From Nocardioides sp. IC4_145 (GTDB taxonomy: Bacteria; Actinomycetota; Actinomycetes; Propionibacteriales; Nocardioidaceae): a stretch of 43,697 nt of DNA. A program made the position numbers and the translations under genes. Where the stretch lies: NCBI RefSeq assembly GCF_011250565.1, contig NZ_JAANMS010000041.1:1-43697 (forward strand). Reading direction: 5' to 3'. Under the pieces are notes generated by a model that had not been told where the DNA came from, did not search any database, and worked only from the letters and a program-made list of their open reading frames with translations. This document shows positions 26,441 through 34,508 of the stretch, in pieces (the stretch's first letter is position 1; each line of letters starts with the position of its first letter).

Positions 26441-26758
26441 GCCAGGACCCTCGCACACCCCGTCCCTGGTGCGCACGGGTTGGCAACCGGTGACAGCCAG
26501 GCGGCACCTGCTCGGCGGCGGCCGAGCAACCATCGTCGCCCCACCGCCGACCCCGCCAGGCGCTGAAGCCGCGCCATTGCGCGACAGTGTCCAGTCCGGG
26601 ATCGCGGTCGTGTGCTTGAGAGCGCGCCTGGGCGCGTCGCCAGGCACACGGCCCCGGTCATCGCTCCTTGCTCACTCGGACCGAGATGCCTGAGGTCGGC
26701 TCGATGGCCGCTGCCCAGCAGCGGCGCAGTCGACGCCCGGCACAGGCATGATGGCTCC
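26441..26758. other. Intergenic space, 318 bp
   Basis: Contains the upstream region of the GAF-ANTAR gene, the first 41-bp structured repeat (26609-26649) and the -10 of the next gene (CATGAT, 26747-26752). No gene is supported here. Base composition falls visibly compared with the regions to the left. Confidence 0.6.
26609..26649. repeat. 41-bp structured direct repeat, copy 1
   Basis: Begins CGTGTGCTTGA and ends GCGTCGCCAGGCACAC. Outer ends pair (GTGTGCTTG with CAGGCACAC) and an inner CGCGC-CTGG-GCGCG hairpin forms. Copy 2 at 28646-28686 is the same length and orientation; 32 of 41 bases match, with differences concentrated in the centre. Confidence 0.7.
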
Positions 26759-27124
26759 ATGAGCCTGACGAGCGACGGAATCCCTGCGGAGGTCAGGGAA
26801 GCGTTCTGGGCTGACGTCCTCGAGTGGTTGTCGGGGGTGGCATGGATCCATCACTCCGATGACTCCAGCACCATCTTCACGTTCCGGGGAGAAGGCGGCA
26901 AGGAAGTGCTTGCCTTCGGGCCGGAGGGCTGGGCTGACTTCGTGCTGCACGGCGCTTGGTTCCAGGGTGACGTCGACGAGGTCTACGACGGTGTCATCTC
27001 GGGGAGCGCAGTCGATGAGTTGGCGGAAGCGCTGGGCAGCAAGGGCTCGCCGCTCACCTTGCAGGCGGGGCAGATCCTCCGCATCGATGGCACCCGCGGG
27101 CCCATCTCACCGCGGTCAGACTGA
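26759..27124 (+). CDS. Hypothetical protein, 121 residues
   Basis: A soluble, acidic protein I do not recognise: EVREAFWADVLEWLSGVAWIHH, STIFTFRGEGGKEVLAFGPEGWADFV, then VDEVYDGVISGSAVDELAEALGSKG. It looks like a compact alpha/beta domain with several Trp. The start is ATG 26759, six bases after CATGAT (leaderless-like). Its base composition is lower in GC than the window average and it lies within the segment bracketed by the two 41-bp repeats, suggesting acquisition by transfer. Confidence 0.65.
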   Translation: MSLTSDGIPAEVREAFWADVLEWLSGVAWIHHSDDSSTIFTFRGEGGKEVLAFGPEGWADFVLHGAWFQGDVDEVYDGVISGSAVDELAEALGSKGSPLTLQAGQILRIDGTRGPISPRSD

Positions 27125-27343
27125 GCCCTCCGCGAGCACAACGGTGAACGGTGGGCGCAGTTCCTCCGCAACACGAGTCCGGACTGCGTGCGTAGGTGCA
27201 ACAGTAGATGAGCGGTCGCCTCACTCGGCCCGGAGTGCGTTGGCCTGAGTGTTGACGAGTGCTCCGCGTCTGAGTCCGGACGGGCGAACGGCGTGTGCGA
27301 CCGGTCGCCCGACAGGCGGTCCTCGTCGTGGCAAGGTGCTTCC

Positions 27344-27661
27344 ATGACCTCCGGACGCTCCGTGAACGACGTCCGTGATCAGCTGCGAAACGCGCAGGAT
27401 CACATCCAGGTCATCGAGGCCATCCTCGTCGCGGCGAACGACGCACACGAAGTTCTTGATGTTGTGCTTCTGGCGTCGGGTCGGCCTGCCGCCAGGCGCG
27501 CCCTCGAGGAGCGGTACGGCCTGACGGAGATGCAGGCGACTGCGGTGCTGGACCTGCAGGTCGGGCGCCTGAATGCCGTCGACGTCGCGGAGCTCGAGCG
27601 GCACCGCCAAGAACTCGTCGAACGTGTGGCAACGCTGACCGCGGAGCTGGCCGCCCGATGA
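27344..27661 (+). CDS. Free-standing GyrA/ParC coiled-coil-arm-like miniprotein
   Basis: A 105-residue protein. From about residue 17 to the end it aligns without gaps to the coiled-coil/C-gate arm of type IIA topoisomerase A subunits. Compare VIEAILVAANDAHEVLDVV, YGLTEMQATAVLDLQVGRLN and AELERHRQELVERVATL with the same region of the topoisomerase at 34509 ([56 protein letters not shown]). The winged helix, catalytic Tyr and beta-pinwheel are absent. It could dimerise or bind a GyrA/ParC subunit; function unknown. ATG 27344 follows CAAGGT-N6, so it has its own leaderless promoter and is not a gene remnant in obvious decay. Confidence 0.75.
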   Translation: MTSGRSVNDVRDQLRNAQDHIQVIEAILVAANDAHEVLDVVLLASGRPAARRALEERYGLTEMQATAVLDLQVGRLNAVDVAELERHRQELVERVATLTAELAAR

Positions 27662-27716
27662 CTTCGCGAGGTCCGCGAGCTCGCTCACTCGACCCGCTGT
27701 GCGCTGCCCCTGCGTC

Positions 27717-28130
27717 CTACTCGGCGCGGTAGGTGACGAGCCCCGCGCCGAGGCACGAGCTGGGGATCGTCGGTGACTGCGGTCCTTGGGGGTTCCTGGC
27801 GAGCCCGTAGCCCCCGGCACCCTCCACGTAGTCCCCGACGGTCACCGAACCCAGCCCCGGCACGTCGATGACCGGTCCGGCCTCGGCGGTCACGCGCGTC
27901 CCGGCTGGCCATATGGCGACGTCATCGCCGATGGCGAGACAGCCCTTGATGATGCCGATCTCGCCGCTGACCAAGGCGTCGTCCCCGCCATCGGCAGGCG
28001 CCGCCACCAGCACGGCGGCCTTCGGGGTCTCGATCACGGCGGGAGAGTCGTCGGCGCAGCCGCCCAGCAGCGCGACGACGAGCAGGCACGAACCAGCGGT
28101 CCAGGGTTCGGGCCTCGCTGACACGCTCAC
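27717..28130 (-). CDS. Putative lipoprotein, unknown
   Basis: A 137-residue exported protein. Residues 8-25 form a lipoprotein signal (CLLVVALLGGC, Cys25 as lipidation site), followed by ADDSPAVIETPK and a beta-rich domain with LVSGEIGIIKGCLAIGDDVAIWPAGTRV and VTVGDYVEGAGGY. The pattern of Gly-turns and an internal Cys pair (GCLAI, SSCLG) suggests a small beta-barrel stabilised by a disulfide. No family recognised. The start is GTG 28130 or GTG 28124; both keep the signal. It is in the low-GC segment, same strand as the next lipoprotein. Confidence 0.65.
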   Translation of the reverse strand: MSVSARPEPWTAGSCLLVVALLGGCADDSPAVIETPKAAVLVAAPADGGDDALVSGEIGIIKGCLAIGDDVAIWPAGTRVTAEAGPVIDVPGLGSVTVGDYVEGAGGYGLARNPQGPQSPTIPSSCLGAGLVTYRAE

Positions 28131-28257
28131 AGAGCAGGGACGGACGTCGAGCGCTGGCGGTTCCGCGAGAGGTTCGCGGTGGGTCTTCAGGGCACGGGGC
28201 CGACCGGGGATCGCCGCAATCGGCGACCCGGAGCCTGCGGGAGCGGCGAGGAGCAGG

Positions 28258-28581
28258 TCAGTCGCAGAGCGACCGCCCCGCGTCGACCAGGGCCGACAGG
28301 TCCTTGCGTCCATCGAGTCGTTCGGGGTCGGTCGCCCACAGTCGCCGGAAGCCTGGATGGGCGTCGTCCGGACCCGCGATGCCGTCGATCCGGAAGGAGT
28401 TGCCGTCGACCTGGACCAAGACGTATCCGTCGTCGCACGTGAGCAGAGCCGACTCGACCGTCAACGGCCACGCGTCTCCGAGGTCGTCATCGCTCACCCG
28501 CTCGGTCTCGCCCAGGCCCTTGTCCGAGGAACACGCGGCCAGCACCGGCCCGATGACGAGGAACGCAAGCAGGCGGCGCAC
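28258..28581 (-). CDS. DUF2511-like lipoprotein
   Basis: A 107-residue exported lipoprotein: VRRLLAFLVIGPVLAAC signal with lipidation Cys17, then a small domain VSDDDLGDAWPLTVESALLTCDDGYVLVQVDGNSF and FRRLWATDPERLDG...SLCD. The AWPLTV...C....V.....Y.....A pattern resembles DUF2511, a family of small periplasmic or surface proteins without known function. GTG 28581 is chosen since TACCGT-N6 precedes it; GTG 28584 is the neighbouring alternative. It lies 62 bp downstream of 41-bp repeat copy 2. Confidence 0.65.
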   Translation of the reverse strand: MRRLLAFLVIGPVLAACSSDKGLGETERVSDDDLGDAWPLTVESALLTCDDGYVLVQVDGNSFRIDGIAGPDDAHPGFRRLWATDPERLDGRKDLSALVDAGRSLCD

Positions 28582-29105
28582 CACGGAACGGTACGCCGCC
28601 GGGCAGCATCCGCCGTCCACACAGCCGGGCCACCCCCGCCCGGGTCGTGTGCTTGACGACGCACACCGACGCGTCGCCGGGCACACAACTGCGACGACGA
28701 GCTCACCGGCATGCTGGAGGCGCCGTTCGTCCGGTGACGGAGGTCGGCGCGCGCCTCCTACGACGGACGACGCCGCGGCCGGGCACGTTCTTCGTGTCCG
28801 TCGACGCCGCGGTCGCCCGCGGCCCGATGGGCGCCCAAGCCCAGTCGAGGCACTGCGCGCTCGGGATGCACCAAGAACTCCGGGCCCGACACCGGACGGC
28901 GTGGCGAATGTCGAGGAGGCGCCGGCGCAGTCAGCCCGGCGTGCCGACGATCCCCGTCCCCCAGTGGACGCCGCCCCCAGGGAGGCGGATCGCCGAGACG
29001 GTCCGACCGGTGCTCGACCGGAGGGTCAGGTACGCGGTCCGGCTGCGCCACGGAGCGCCGACCCCTGCCGGTTTACGTTGGGCCGGGGCAGGAGATGTAG
29101 TCCCC
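28582..29105. other. Intergenic space, about 520 bp
   Basis: Contains the TACCGT -10 (28593-28588) of the DUF2511-like gene, the second 41-bp repeat (28646-28686) and the promoter region of the next lipoprotein (TACGTT at 29074-29079). The open frames between 28690 and 29070 have Arg/Pro/Gly-biased translations and no start signal, so I see no gene there; it may be decayed sequence. Confidence 0.55.
28646..28686. repeat. 41-bp structured direct repeat, copy 2
   Basis: Begins CGTGTGCTTGA and ends GCGTCGCCGGGCACAC. The inner hairpin is CGACGC / GCGTCG with an 8-base loop, so the helix is kept although the sequence differs from copy 1 at 26609. The same GGT trinucleotide precedes both copies. 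Confidence 0.7.
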
Positions 29106-29897
29106 GTGACGCACCGACTCGATCGCCCGATCGCCGCGTTGGCAGCCGCCGCTCTCCTGGCAGCGTCGTTGACGGCGTGCGGGCAGGACGACGGCCCTGA
29201 CACCTCGACCGGTCCTGGCAAGGCGGCGGCCTCGTCGTCCGCGTCAGCAGGACCCACGACGAGCTACGACCAGTACGACCTCGCCGACACCAAGGGCCTG
29301 TACGCCGAGGCGGCCGAGAACCTGGACGCCGTCACTGACGTCTCCCTCTCCGTCGCCGGTCCCGGCGAGACCCAGGTCTACGTCTTCACCGGCGAGGACG
29401 TGCTGCTCAAGGTCCTTTCCAGCAACGGGGCGATGGTCGAGACGCTCGCCGTCGACGGACGCATGTACGTCAAGGCCCCCGCGAGGTGGTGGGACGAGCG
29501 GCCGCTGGTGACCACCAAGGACGCCCGGCTGATGGCCGGCACGTGGATCGGGTACTCCAGCGACAGCAGCAAGGACGTGCCACAGATCGTCACGCGGGAC
29601 CAGGTGCTCGAGATGGTCACCGGCGGCCTGACGAAGGCCCGGGCGACCGAGACCGAGGAGCCGATGACCGAGATCGACTTCGAGGGCGTGCCCGCGCTCC
29701 TCAACGAGGGCCAGACCGGCCGGGCCGTGCTGGCCGGCGACCCGCTGCTGCCGTTGTCGCTGGGTCCGGCTGATGGAGGCGAAGGCACCATCACGTTCTC
29801 CTACGACGTCGAGCCGCTGACCGCACCGACCGACGTCGTGCTCTACAAGGACATCATGCGCGAGAGCCTTCGCCTCGACGACCTCTCCGACCTGTAG
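29106..29897 (+). CDS. LppX/LprAFG-family lipoprotein
   Basis: A 263-residue exported lipoprotein: signal ALAAAALLAASLTAC with lipidation Cys25, a Ser/Thr/Ala linker, then a half-barrel domain typical of LppX/LprAFG, with VTDVSLSVAGPGETQVYVF, ETLAVDGRMYVKAPARWW and ATETEEPMTEIDFEGV and a closing YDVEPLTAPTDVVLYKDI. In mycobacteria these proteins carry lipids across the cell envelope. GTG 29106 has AGGAGA 10 nt upstream; TACGTT at 29074-29079 is a plausible -10. A related lipoprotein is encoded at 37039. It is monocistronic; a weak hairpin follows at 29905-29930. Confidence 0.75.
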   Translation: MTHRLDRPIAALAAAALLAASLTACGQDDGPDTSTGPGKAAASSSASAGPTTSYDQYDLADTKGLYAEAAENLDAVTDVSLSVAGPGETQVYVFTGEDVLLKVLSSNGAMVETLAVDGRMYVKAPARWWDERPLVTTKDARLMAGTWIGYSSDSSKDVPQIVTRDQVLEMVTGGLTKARATETEEPMTEIDFEGVPALLNEGQTGRAVLAGDPLLPLSLGPADGGEGTITFSYDVEPLTAPTDVVLYKDIMRESLRLDDLSDL

Positions 29898-29904
29898 GCA
29901 ACCA

Positions 29905-29930
29905 CGCAGCGGCACGACGCGGCTGCTGCG
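29905..29930. terminator. Weak hairpin between convergent genes
   Basis: CGCAGC and GCTGCG, 14-base loop, located between the stops of the lipoprotein (29897) and the convergent phosphodiesterase (29935). Short stem; low certainty. Confidence 0.35.
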
Positions 29931-29934
29931 AGGC

Positions 29935-31089
29935 TCAGTCGACGAGCACCGGGATGAGCATCTCCTCCGGCGTCAGCGACCCGTGCAGGCCGACGAGCGT
30001 CTTCTCGTAGGCGAAGTCGGTGGTGGAGAAGATGCCGTGGTCGCCGGTGGAGGCGACGACGACGTCGCCGAGGCGGGGCAGGACGGACGCGTCGACGGGG
30101 CCGAACCAGCCGCGGCGGATCGCCTGGTCGCGGGTGAGGACGTCGGCCCGCTCCCCCAGCACCGAGGACCAGGTGGCGGCGACGTCGTCGACGGCGCCGC
30201 GCTGGCAGTAGAGGTGGCGGAAGCGGGCCTCGCCGCCCAGCAGCGCCACGCCGTCGCGGAGCTCGGGGTGGTCGTCGACGTCGAGGCGGTGGTCGGGCGG
30301 GCAGTCGACCATGCCGTGGTCGGCGACGATGACGAGCCGCACGTCGGCGGGAAGCGCCTCGCGCAGCTGCTCGGCCTCGGAGTCGATGCTGGAGAGCTGC
30401 TGGAGCCACTGGCTGGAGGAGACGCCGTACCGGTGGCCCGTCCAGTCCAGGTCGCTGTCGTAGAGGTAGGTCAGCGAGGGCCGCTCGATCGAGGCGGCCA
30501 CCGCGGCGGCGACCCGTTCGCCGACCTTGTCGGCGCCGACGTACTCCGCACCCCGCGAGCCGGCGAGCGTCAGCCCGCTGCCGGCGAACTCCCGCTTGTT
30601 GACCACCGTCGTCGTGACGCCGGCCGAGCGCAGCCGCGCGAACGCGGTCGGGTGCGGCTGCCACTCCAGCGGGTCGATGTCCTTGGACCAGAAGAGCGCG
30701 TTGAGCAGCCGGTCGGTCCCGGGCACGCGCGAGGTGAAGCCGACCAGCCCGTGCACGCCCGGCACCAGCCCGGTGCCGAGCGAGGTCAGGCTGGTCGCGG
30801 TCGTCGACGGCACCCCGGCGGTGGCGGGCTCGCGCCCGAGCAGCGAGGAGAGGTACGGCGCGGCGTGGGCGTGACGCTCGAGCAGCCGGTGGCCGAGGCC
30901 GTCGACGAGGAAGACGACGTACGACGACGCAGGCGGCAGCTCGAGCCGGGTCGGCGCGGCCCGGTCCAGCGCCGAGCCCAGGTCGATCCCCAGCGCGACC
31001 GCGACCGCGGGCACGACGTCGGAGAGCGACCGCTGCCCGTAGGCCGGCTCGTGGAACTCCCCCACCGGACCCGGTCCGAGCCCCGACAT
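29935..31089 (-). CDS. Alkaline phosphatase / nucleotide pyrophosphatase family protein
   Basis: A 384-residue metal-dependent phosphodiesterase of the NPP branch. Metal and nucleophile sites are visible: VVFLVDGLGHRLL (first Asp, about 61), GVPSTTATS (nucleophile Thr, about 94-98), YLYDSDLDWTGHRYG (Asp and His), VIVADHGMVD (Asp-His) and a C-terminal STGDHGIF with FAYEKTLVGLHGSLTPEEM (last His). It has no signal peptide, so it is probably cytosolic. ATG 31089 is 10 bp after the DUF5998 stop, so the two are co-transcribed. The substrate is unknown; nucleotide or lipid headgroup esters are usual. Confidence 0.88.
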   Translation of the reverse strand: MSGLGPGPVGEFHEPAYGQRSLSDVVPAVAVALGIDLGSALDRAAPTRLELPPASSYVVFLVDGLGHRLLERHAHAAPYLSSLLGREPATAGVPSTTATSLTSLGTGLVPGVHGLVGFTSRVPGTDRLLNALFWSKDIDPLEWQPHPTAFARLRSAGVTTTVVNKREFAGSGLTLAGSRGAEYVGADKVGERVAAAVAASIERPSLTYLYDSDLDWTGHRYGVSSSQWLQQLSSIDSEAEQLREALPADVRLVIVADHGMVDCPPDHRLDVDDHPELRDGVALLGGEARFRHLYCQRGAVDDVAATWSSVLGERADVLTRDQAIRRGWFGPVDASVLPRLGDVVVASTGDHGIFSTTDFAYEKTLVGLHGSLTPEEMLIPVLVD

Positions 31090-31099
31090 GCCCCGTCCC

Positions 31100-31684
31100 T
31101 CAGGCGTGCGTGGCGGCCGAGAGCGACTCGGCGAAGGACAGCAGCCCGTGCACGGCGTCGGCGCCGTCCGCGGCGGCCGATACCCGCAGCGAGAAGTCGT
31201 CGGAGGAGAGCACGCCGGTGTAGCCGTGGTCGGCCTCGCACTCGGGGTCCGAGCAGCCGGCCGGCTCGAGGTCGATCCGGGCGACGCCGCCCCAGCCGAT
31301 GGTCATGACGACCTCGGCGGGCCGCGACGGGCCGGAGGTCGGGTTGGCGATGTTGCGGGTGACGACGACGGACTTCACCGCCGAGAGGCTGACCGCCTCG
31401 GTCGAGGTGGAGGTGTAGGGCTCCGGGAGCAGGTCGTCGCCGGGGTGCTCGTCGGTGTGGGCGAGGACCAGCCGGGTCGGGGTGAGCACCACGACGGAGA
31501 GGTGGCGGCGCACCTCGTCGCGCTCGAACGTGGGCTCGTGGTGGACGAAGAACGACACGACCTGCTCGCCCGCCACCGCCGCGGCCACGCCGTCCGCGAC
31601 GACCTCGGGGTAGTAGCCCGTGCGGTCGATGGCGTGCCGGAGCTCGGTGGCCCGGTCCCGGTCGTCGGTGGTGCGGGTGCGCAT
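31100..31684 (-). CDS. DUF5998 family protein
   Basis: A 194-residue cytosolic protein of an actinobacterial family without known function: [62 protein letters not shown], then a cysteine-bearing loop [17 protein letters not shown] and an Ala/Ser-rich ending. A PH-like beta fold is likely. ATG 31684 is preferred over upstream in-frame codons as CACACT stands 7 nt before it. It heads a two-gene operon with the phosphodiesterase. This pairing next to a Pat-type gene and parC is, as I recall, shared with Streptomyces. Confidence 0.85.
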   Translation of the reverse strand: MRTRTTDDRDRATELRHAIDRTGYYPEVVADGVAAAVAGEQVVSFFVHHEPTFERDEVRRHLSVVVLTPTRLVLAHTDEHPGDDLLPEPYTSTSTEAVSLSAVKSVVVTRNIANPTSGPSRPAEVVMTIGWGGVARIDLEPAGCSDPECEADHGYTGVLSSDDFSLRVSAAADGADAVHGLLSFAESLSAATHA

Positions 31685-31739
31685 GGTCCGAAGTGTGTCA
31701 CGCGGCACCCCCCGCGACCCCAACGGCACGGGAGGCGGG

Positions 31740-34436
31740 TCAGCCCGGGATCGTGTCGCCCGGCGCCTGCGGGAGCCGCCGCACGTACCAGTCCGAGCGC
31801 GGGTCGGTGACCGGCTCCACGCGGGCGCCCGCGGTGAGCACGCTCGAGCCGTGCGCGCCGGCCAGCACCAGCGACAGCTCCAGCGAACGGACCTGGGGCA
31901 GGTCGTTCTGCAGCTGCGAGATCCGCAGGATCAGCCGCTCCACCTCGGCGACGTCGACGACCTCGCTGCCGCGGTAGCCGAAGAGCATCGGCGCGGCCTT
32001 GATCTCGCGCACCATCGCTGCCGCGTCCCGCTCCGAGAGCGGCGGGATCCGGAAGGACCGGTCGGTCAGCAGGTCGGTGATCGCTCCGGAGATGCCGAAG
32101 GAGACCACCGGTCCGAAGAGCGGGTCCTCGATCGAGCGGATCGAGACCGGCACGCCCGGCTGCGCGACCTTCTGCACCACGAACCCGGCGCCCCCCGGGT
32201 CCCCGATCACCGACGACAGCGAGTCCCAGGCGTCGGCCATCTCCTCGGCGTCGTCGATGTTGCGCCACACGTGGGCGAGGTCCGGCCGCTCGCGCAGGTG
32301 GTCGGCGGTCGCCTTGAGCACCACGTCCCAGCCCAGCTCCTCGCCCGCGGCACGTGCCTCCTCCAGCGACGCCACCTTGCGCACCGGCCACAGCTCCACG
32401 CCGTACGCCGCCAGGAGCTCCGCCAGCGTCTCCTGGCTCAGCTCGGTGCCCTCGGGGTGCTGCACCAGCACGCGGTCGACGACCGCCTTCGCGGCCCGCC
32501 GGTCGACGGTGTCGCCCACGCGGGGCGGCGCGTCCGGCGTCCGCAACCACACGGCGTACTCCACGACCCGCGCGAGCGCCCGCACGGCGTACTCCACCGC
32601 GGGGTAGGACGGCACCGAGCCACGACCGGCCGTCGAGCCGGCGACGTCGGGGACGCGCAGCAGCTCGGGGACACCCTCGGCACCGAGGAAGGAGGAGACC
32701 AGCGGCTTGTCGGACTGCTCGCCGACGGCGGCCAGGACGTTCGCGACGTCCTCGCCGGAGACGTTGAGCGGCGGGATGTAGACGGCGACGACCGAGTCGA
32801 TCTCGGGGTCGTCGATGGCGGCGTCGAGCGCGTCCTCGAAGTCGTCGGCGGTCGCGTCGGCACCCAGCGCGACGGACTTGTTGACGACCAGCCCGACGGC
32901 CGCGGCGGCGTCCGCGGCGAGCAGGCCGAGCGCGTCGGAGTTGCCGACGATCGCGACCCGGCGCCCGCGCGGCAGCGGCTGGTGGGCCGACAGCTGGGCG
33001 ACGTCGAACATCTCCTCGAGCGTGTCGACCTGGATCACCCCGGCCTGGCGGAACATCGCGTCCACGGCCTGCGGCGGCGCGGAGATCCGGCGCACGGCGT
33101 GGCCCATCGGCACGCCCTGGGTGGTGCGGCCCGATCGCACGGCGATGATCGGCTTGCGCAGCGAGACCCGGCGGGCGATGCGGGAGAACTTGCGCGGGTT
33201 GCCGATGGACTCCAGGTAGAGCAGGACGACCTCGGTGGAGTCGTCCTCCTCCCAGTACTGCAGCAGGTCGTTGCCGGAGACGTCGGCGCGGTTGCCGGCG
33301 GAGACGAAGGTGGAGAGGCCGAGGCCGCGGTTCTGCACCTTCTCCAGGATCGCCGAGCCCAGCGCGCCGGACTGGCAGAAGAAGCCGGCACGGCCGCGCG
33401 GCGGCATCACCGACGACAGGGAGGCGTTGATGGAGACGGCCGGGTCGGTGTTGATGATGCCCAGGCAGTTCGGGCCGATCAGCCGCAGGCCGTAGGAGCG
33501 GGACAGGCCGACGAGCCGGCGCTGCCGCTGGCGACCCTCCTCACCGGTCTCGGCGAAGCCCGAGGAGATGACGACCAGGCCGTGGACGCCCTTGGCGGCG
33601 CAGTCCAGGACGACGTCCTGCACCGACTCGGCCGGGACGGCGACGATCGCGACGTCGACCTCGTCGGGGATGTCGCCGACGGTCTTGTACGCCGGCATGC
33701 CGGACACCGCGGCGGCCGTCGGGTTCACGACGTACACGCGTCCGGTGAAGTCGCCGGTCACCAGGTGCCGCACGAGCGCCTGGCCGATGGTGTCCTGGCG
33801 CCGCGAGGCACCGATGACCGCGACCGAGCGCGGGTTGAAGAACCGCTCGATCGAGGCGGCCTCGGCCTTGTGCTCGCGCCCCTGCATCAGCCCGATCGCG
33901 GTGTCGGTGGCGGTGATGGGGAACTCCAGCGCCAGCACGCCGTCCTCGTACTCGCTGGCCACGTGGTAGCCGGCGTCGCGGAAGGTCTGGATCATCCGGG
34001 TGTTGTCGGGCAGCACCTCGGCGACGAACCGCTCGACGCCGCGCTCGCGGCCGGCCTGCGCGAGGTGCTCGAGCAGCAGCTGGGCGATGCCGCGGCCCTG
34101 GTGCCTGTCCTCGACGAGGAAGGCGACCTCGGCCTCGCCCGGGCGGACCACGTCGTAGCGGCCGACCGCGATCATCTGACCGCTCAGCGTCAGCACGAAC
34201 GCCACCCGGTCGTGGTGGTCGACCTCGGTGAACCGCTTGACGTCGCGGTCGGAGAGCCGCGGCATCGGCGAGAAGAACCGGTAGTACTTCGAGGTGTCGG
34301 AGACGCGGCTGTAGAACTCGACCATCAGCTCGGCGTCGGACGGCACGATCGGGCGGATGTGGGCGGTGCGTCCGTCGCGGAGGAGGACGTCGGCCTCCCA
34401 GTGCCGGGGGGCGGTGGGGACGTCCTGCTCGGTCAC
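31740..34436 (-). CDS. Pat-type GNAT acetyltransferase / ADP-forming acyl-CoA synthetase fusion
   Basis: An 898-residue bifunctional protein. Residues about 15-175 are a GNAT domain with the acetyl-CoA loop QGRGIA (113-118). Residues about 195-898 are an NDP-forming acetyl-CoA synthetase module: CoA-binding [35 protein letters not shown], the His-bearing [16 protein letters not shown], and an ATP-grasp part ([35 protein letters not shown]). GNAT-first order is the arrangement reported for Streptomyces PatA-type lysine acetyltransferases, which acetylate and inactivate acyl-CoA synthetases. The synthetase half may be a CoA sensor. GTG 34436 follows TAGATT-N7 (leaderless). It is divergent from the topoisomerase gene. 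Confidence 0.9.
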   Translation of the reverse strand: MTEQDVPTAPRHWEADVLLRDGRTAHIRPIVPSDAELMVEFYSRVSDTSKYYRFFSPMPRLSDRDVKRFTEVDHHDRVAFVLTLSGQMIAVGRYDVVRPGEAEVAFLVEDRHQGRGIAQLLLEHLAQAGRERGVERFVAEVLPDNTRMIQTFRDAGYHVASEYEDGVLALEFPITATDTAIGLMQGREHKAEAASIERFFNPRSVAVIGASRRQDTIGQALVRHLVTGDFTGRVYVVNPTAAAVSGMPAYKTVGDIPDEVDVAIVAVPAESVQDVVLDCAAKGVHGLVVISSGFAETGEEGRQRQRRLVGLSRSYGLRLIGPNCLGIINTDPAVSINASLSSVMPPRGRAGFFCQSGALGSAILEKVQNRGLGLSTFVSAGNRADVSGNDLLQYWEEDDSTEVVLLYLESIGNPRKFSRIARRVSLRKPIIAVRSGRTTQGVPMGHAVRRISAPPQAVDAMFRQAGVIQVDTLEEMFDVAQLSAHQPLPRGRRVAIVGNSDALGLLAADAAAAVGLVVNKSVALGADATADDFEDALDAAIDDPEIDSVVAVYIPPLNVSGEDVANVLAAVGEQSDKPLVSSFLGAEGVPELLRVPDVAGSTAGRGSVPSYPAVEYAVRALARVVEYAVWLRTPDAPPRVGDTVDRRAAKAVVDRVLVQHPEGTELSQETLAELLAAYGVELWPVRKVASLEEARAAGEELGWDVVLKATADHLRERPDLAHVWRNIDDAEEMADAWDSLSSVIGDPGGAGFVVQKVAQPGVPVSIRSIEDPLFGPVVSFGISGAITDLLTDRSFRIPPLSERDAAAMVREIKAAPMLFGYRGSEVVDVAEVERLILRISQLQNDLPQVRSLELSLVLAGAHGSSVLTAGARVEPVTDPRSDWYVRRLPQAPGDTIPG

Positions 34437-34443
34437 GGGAAGG

Positions 34444-34449
34444 AATCTA
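34444..34449 (-). promoter_or_regulatory. -10 element of GNAT/synthetase gene, leaderless
   Basis: TAGATT on the minus strand followed by seven bases (CCTTCCC) and GTG at 34436. Confidence 0.6.
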
Positions 34450-34508
34450 GCCGGTCGCCGGGCGTGCCCCCGGCCGGTCCGGGCGGCCCGGCGGGGAGAA
34501 TGGGCGCC

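Noticed and set aside
26609..28686. The 41-bp repeats as integron attC sites
   Set aside because: They lack the GTTRRRY/RYYYAAC core, the genes between have their own promoters and run in both directions, and no integrase is present. A generic structured repeat is the safer call.
28687..29105. Upstream extension (about 150 codons) of the LppX-type lipoprotein
   Set aside because: The extension is Arg/Pro-rich without similarity, while GTG 29106 has a Shine-Dalgarno and begins a proper lipoprotein signal.
31620..34508. Long upstream extension of the topoisomerase frame
   Set aside because: It is antisense of the GNAT/synthetase fusion. The topoisomerase begins at ATG 34509, where family similarity starts.
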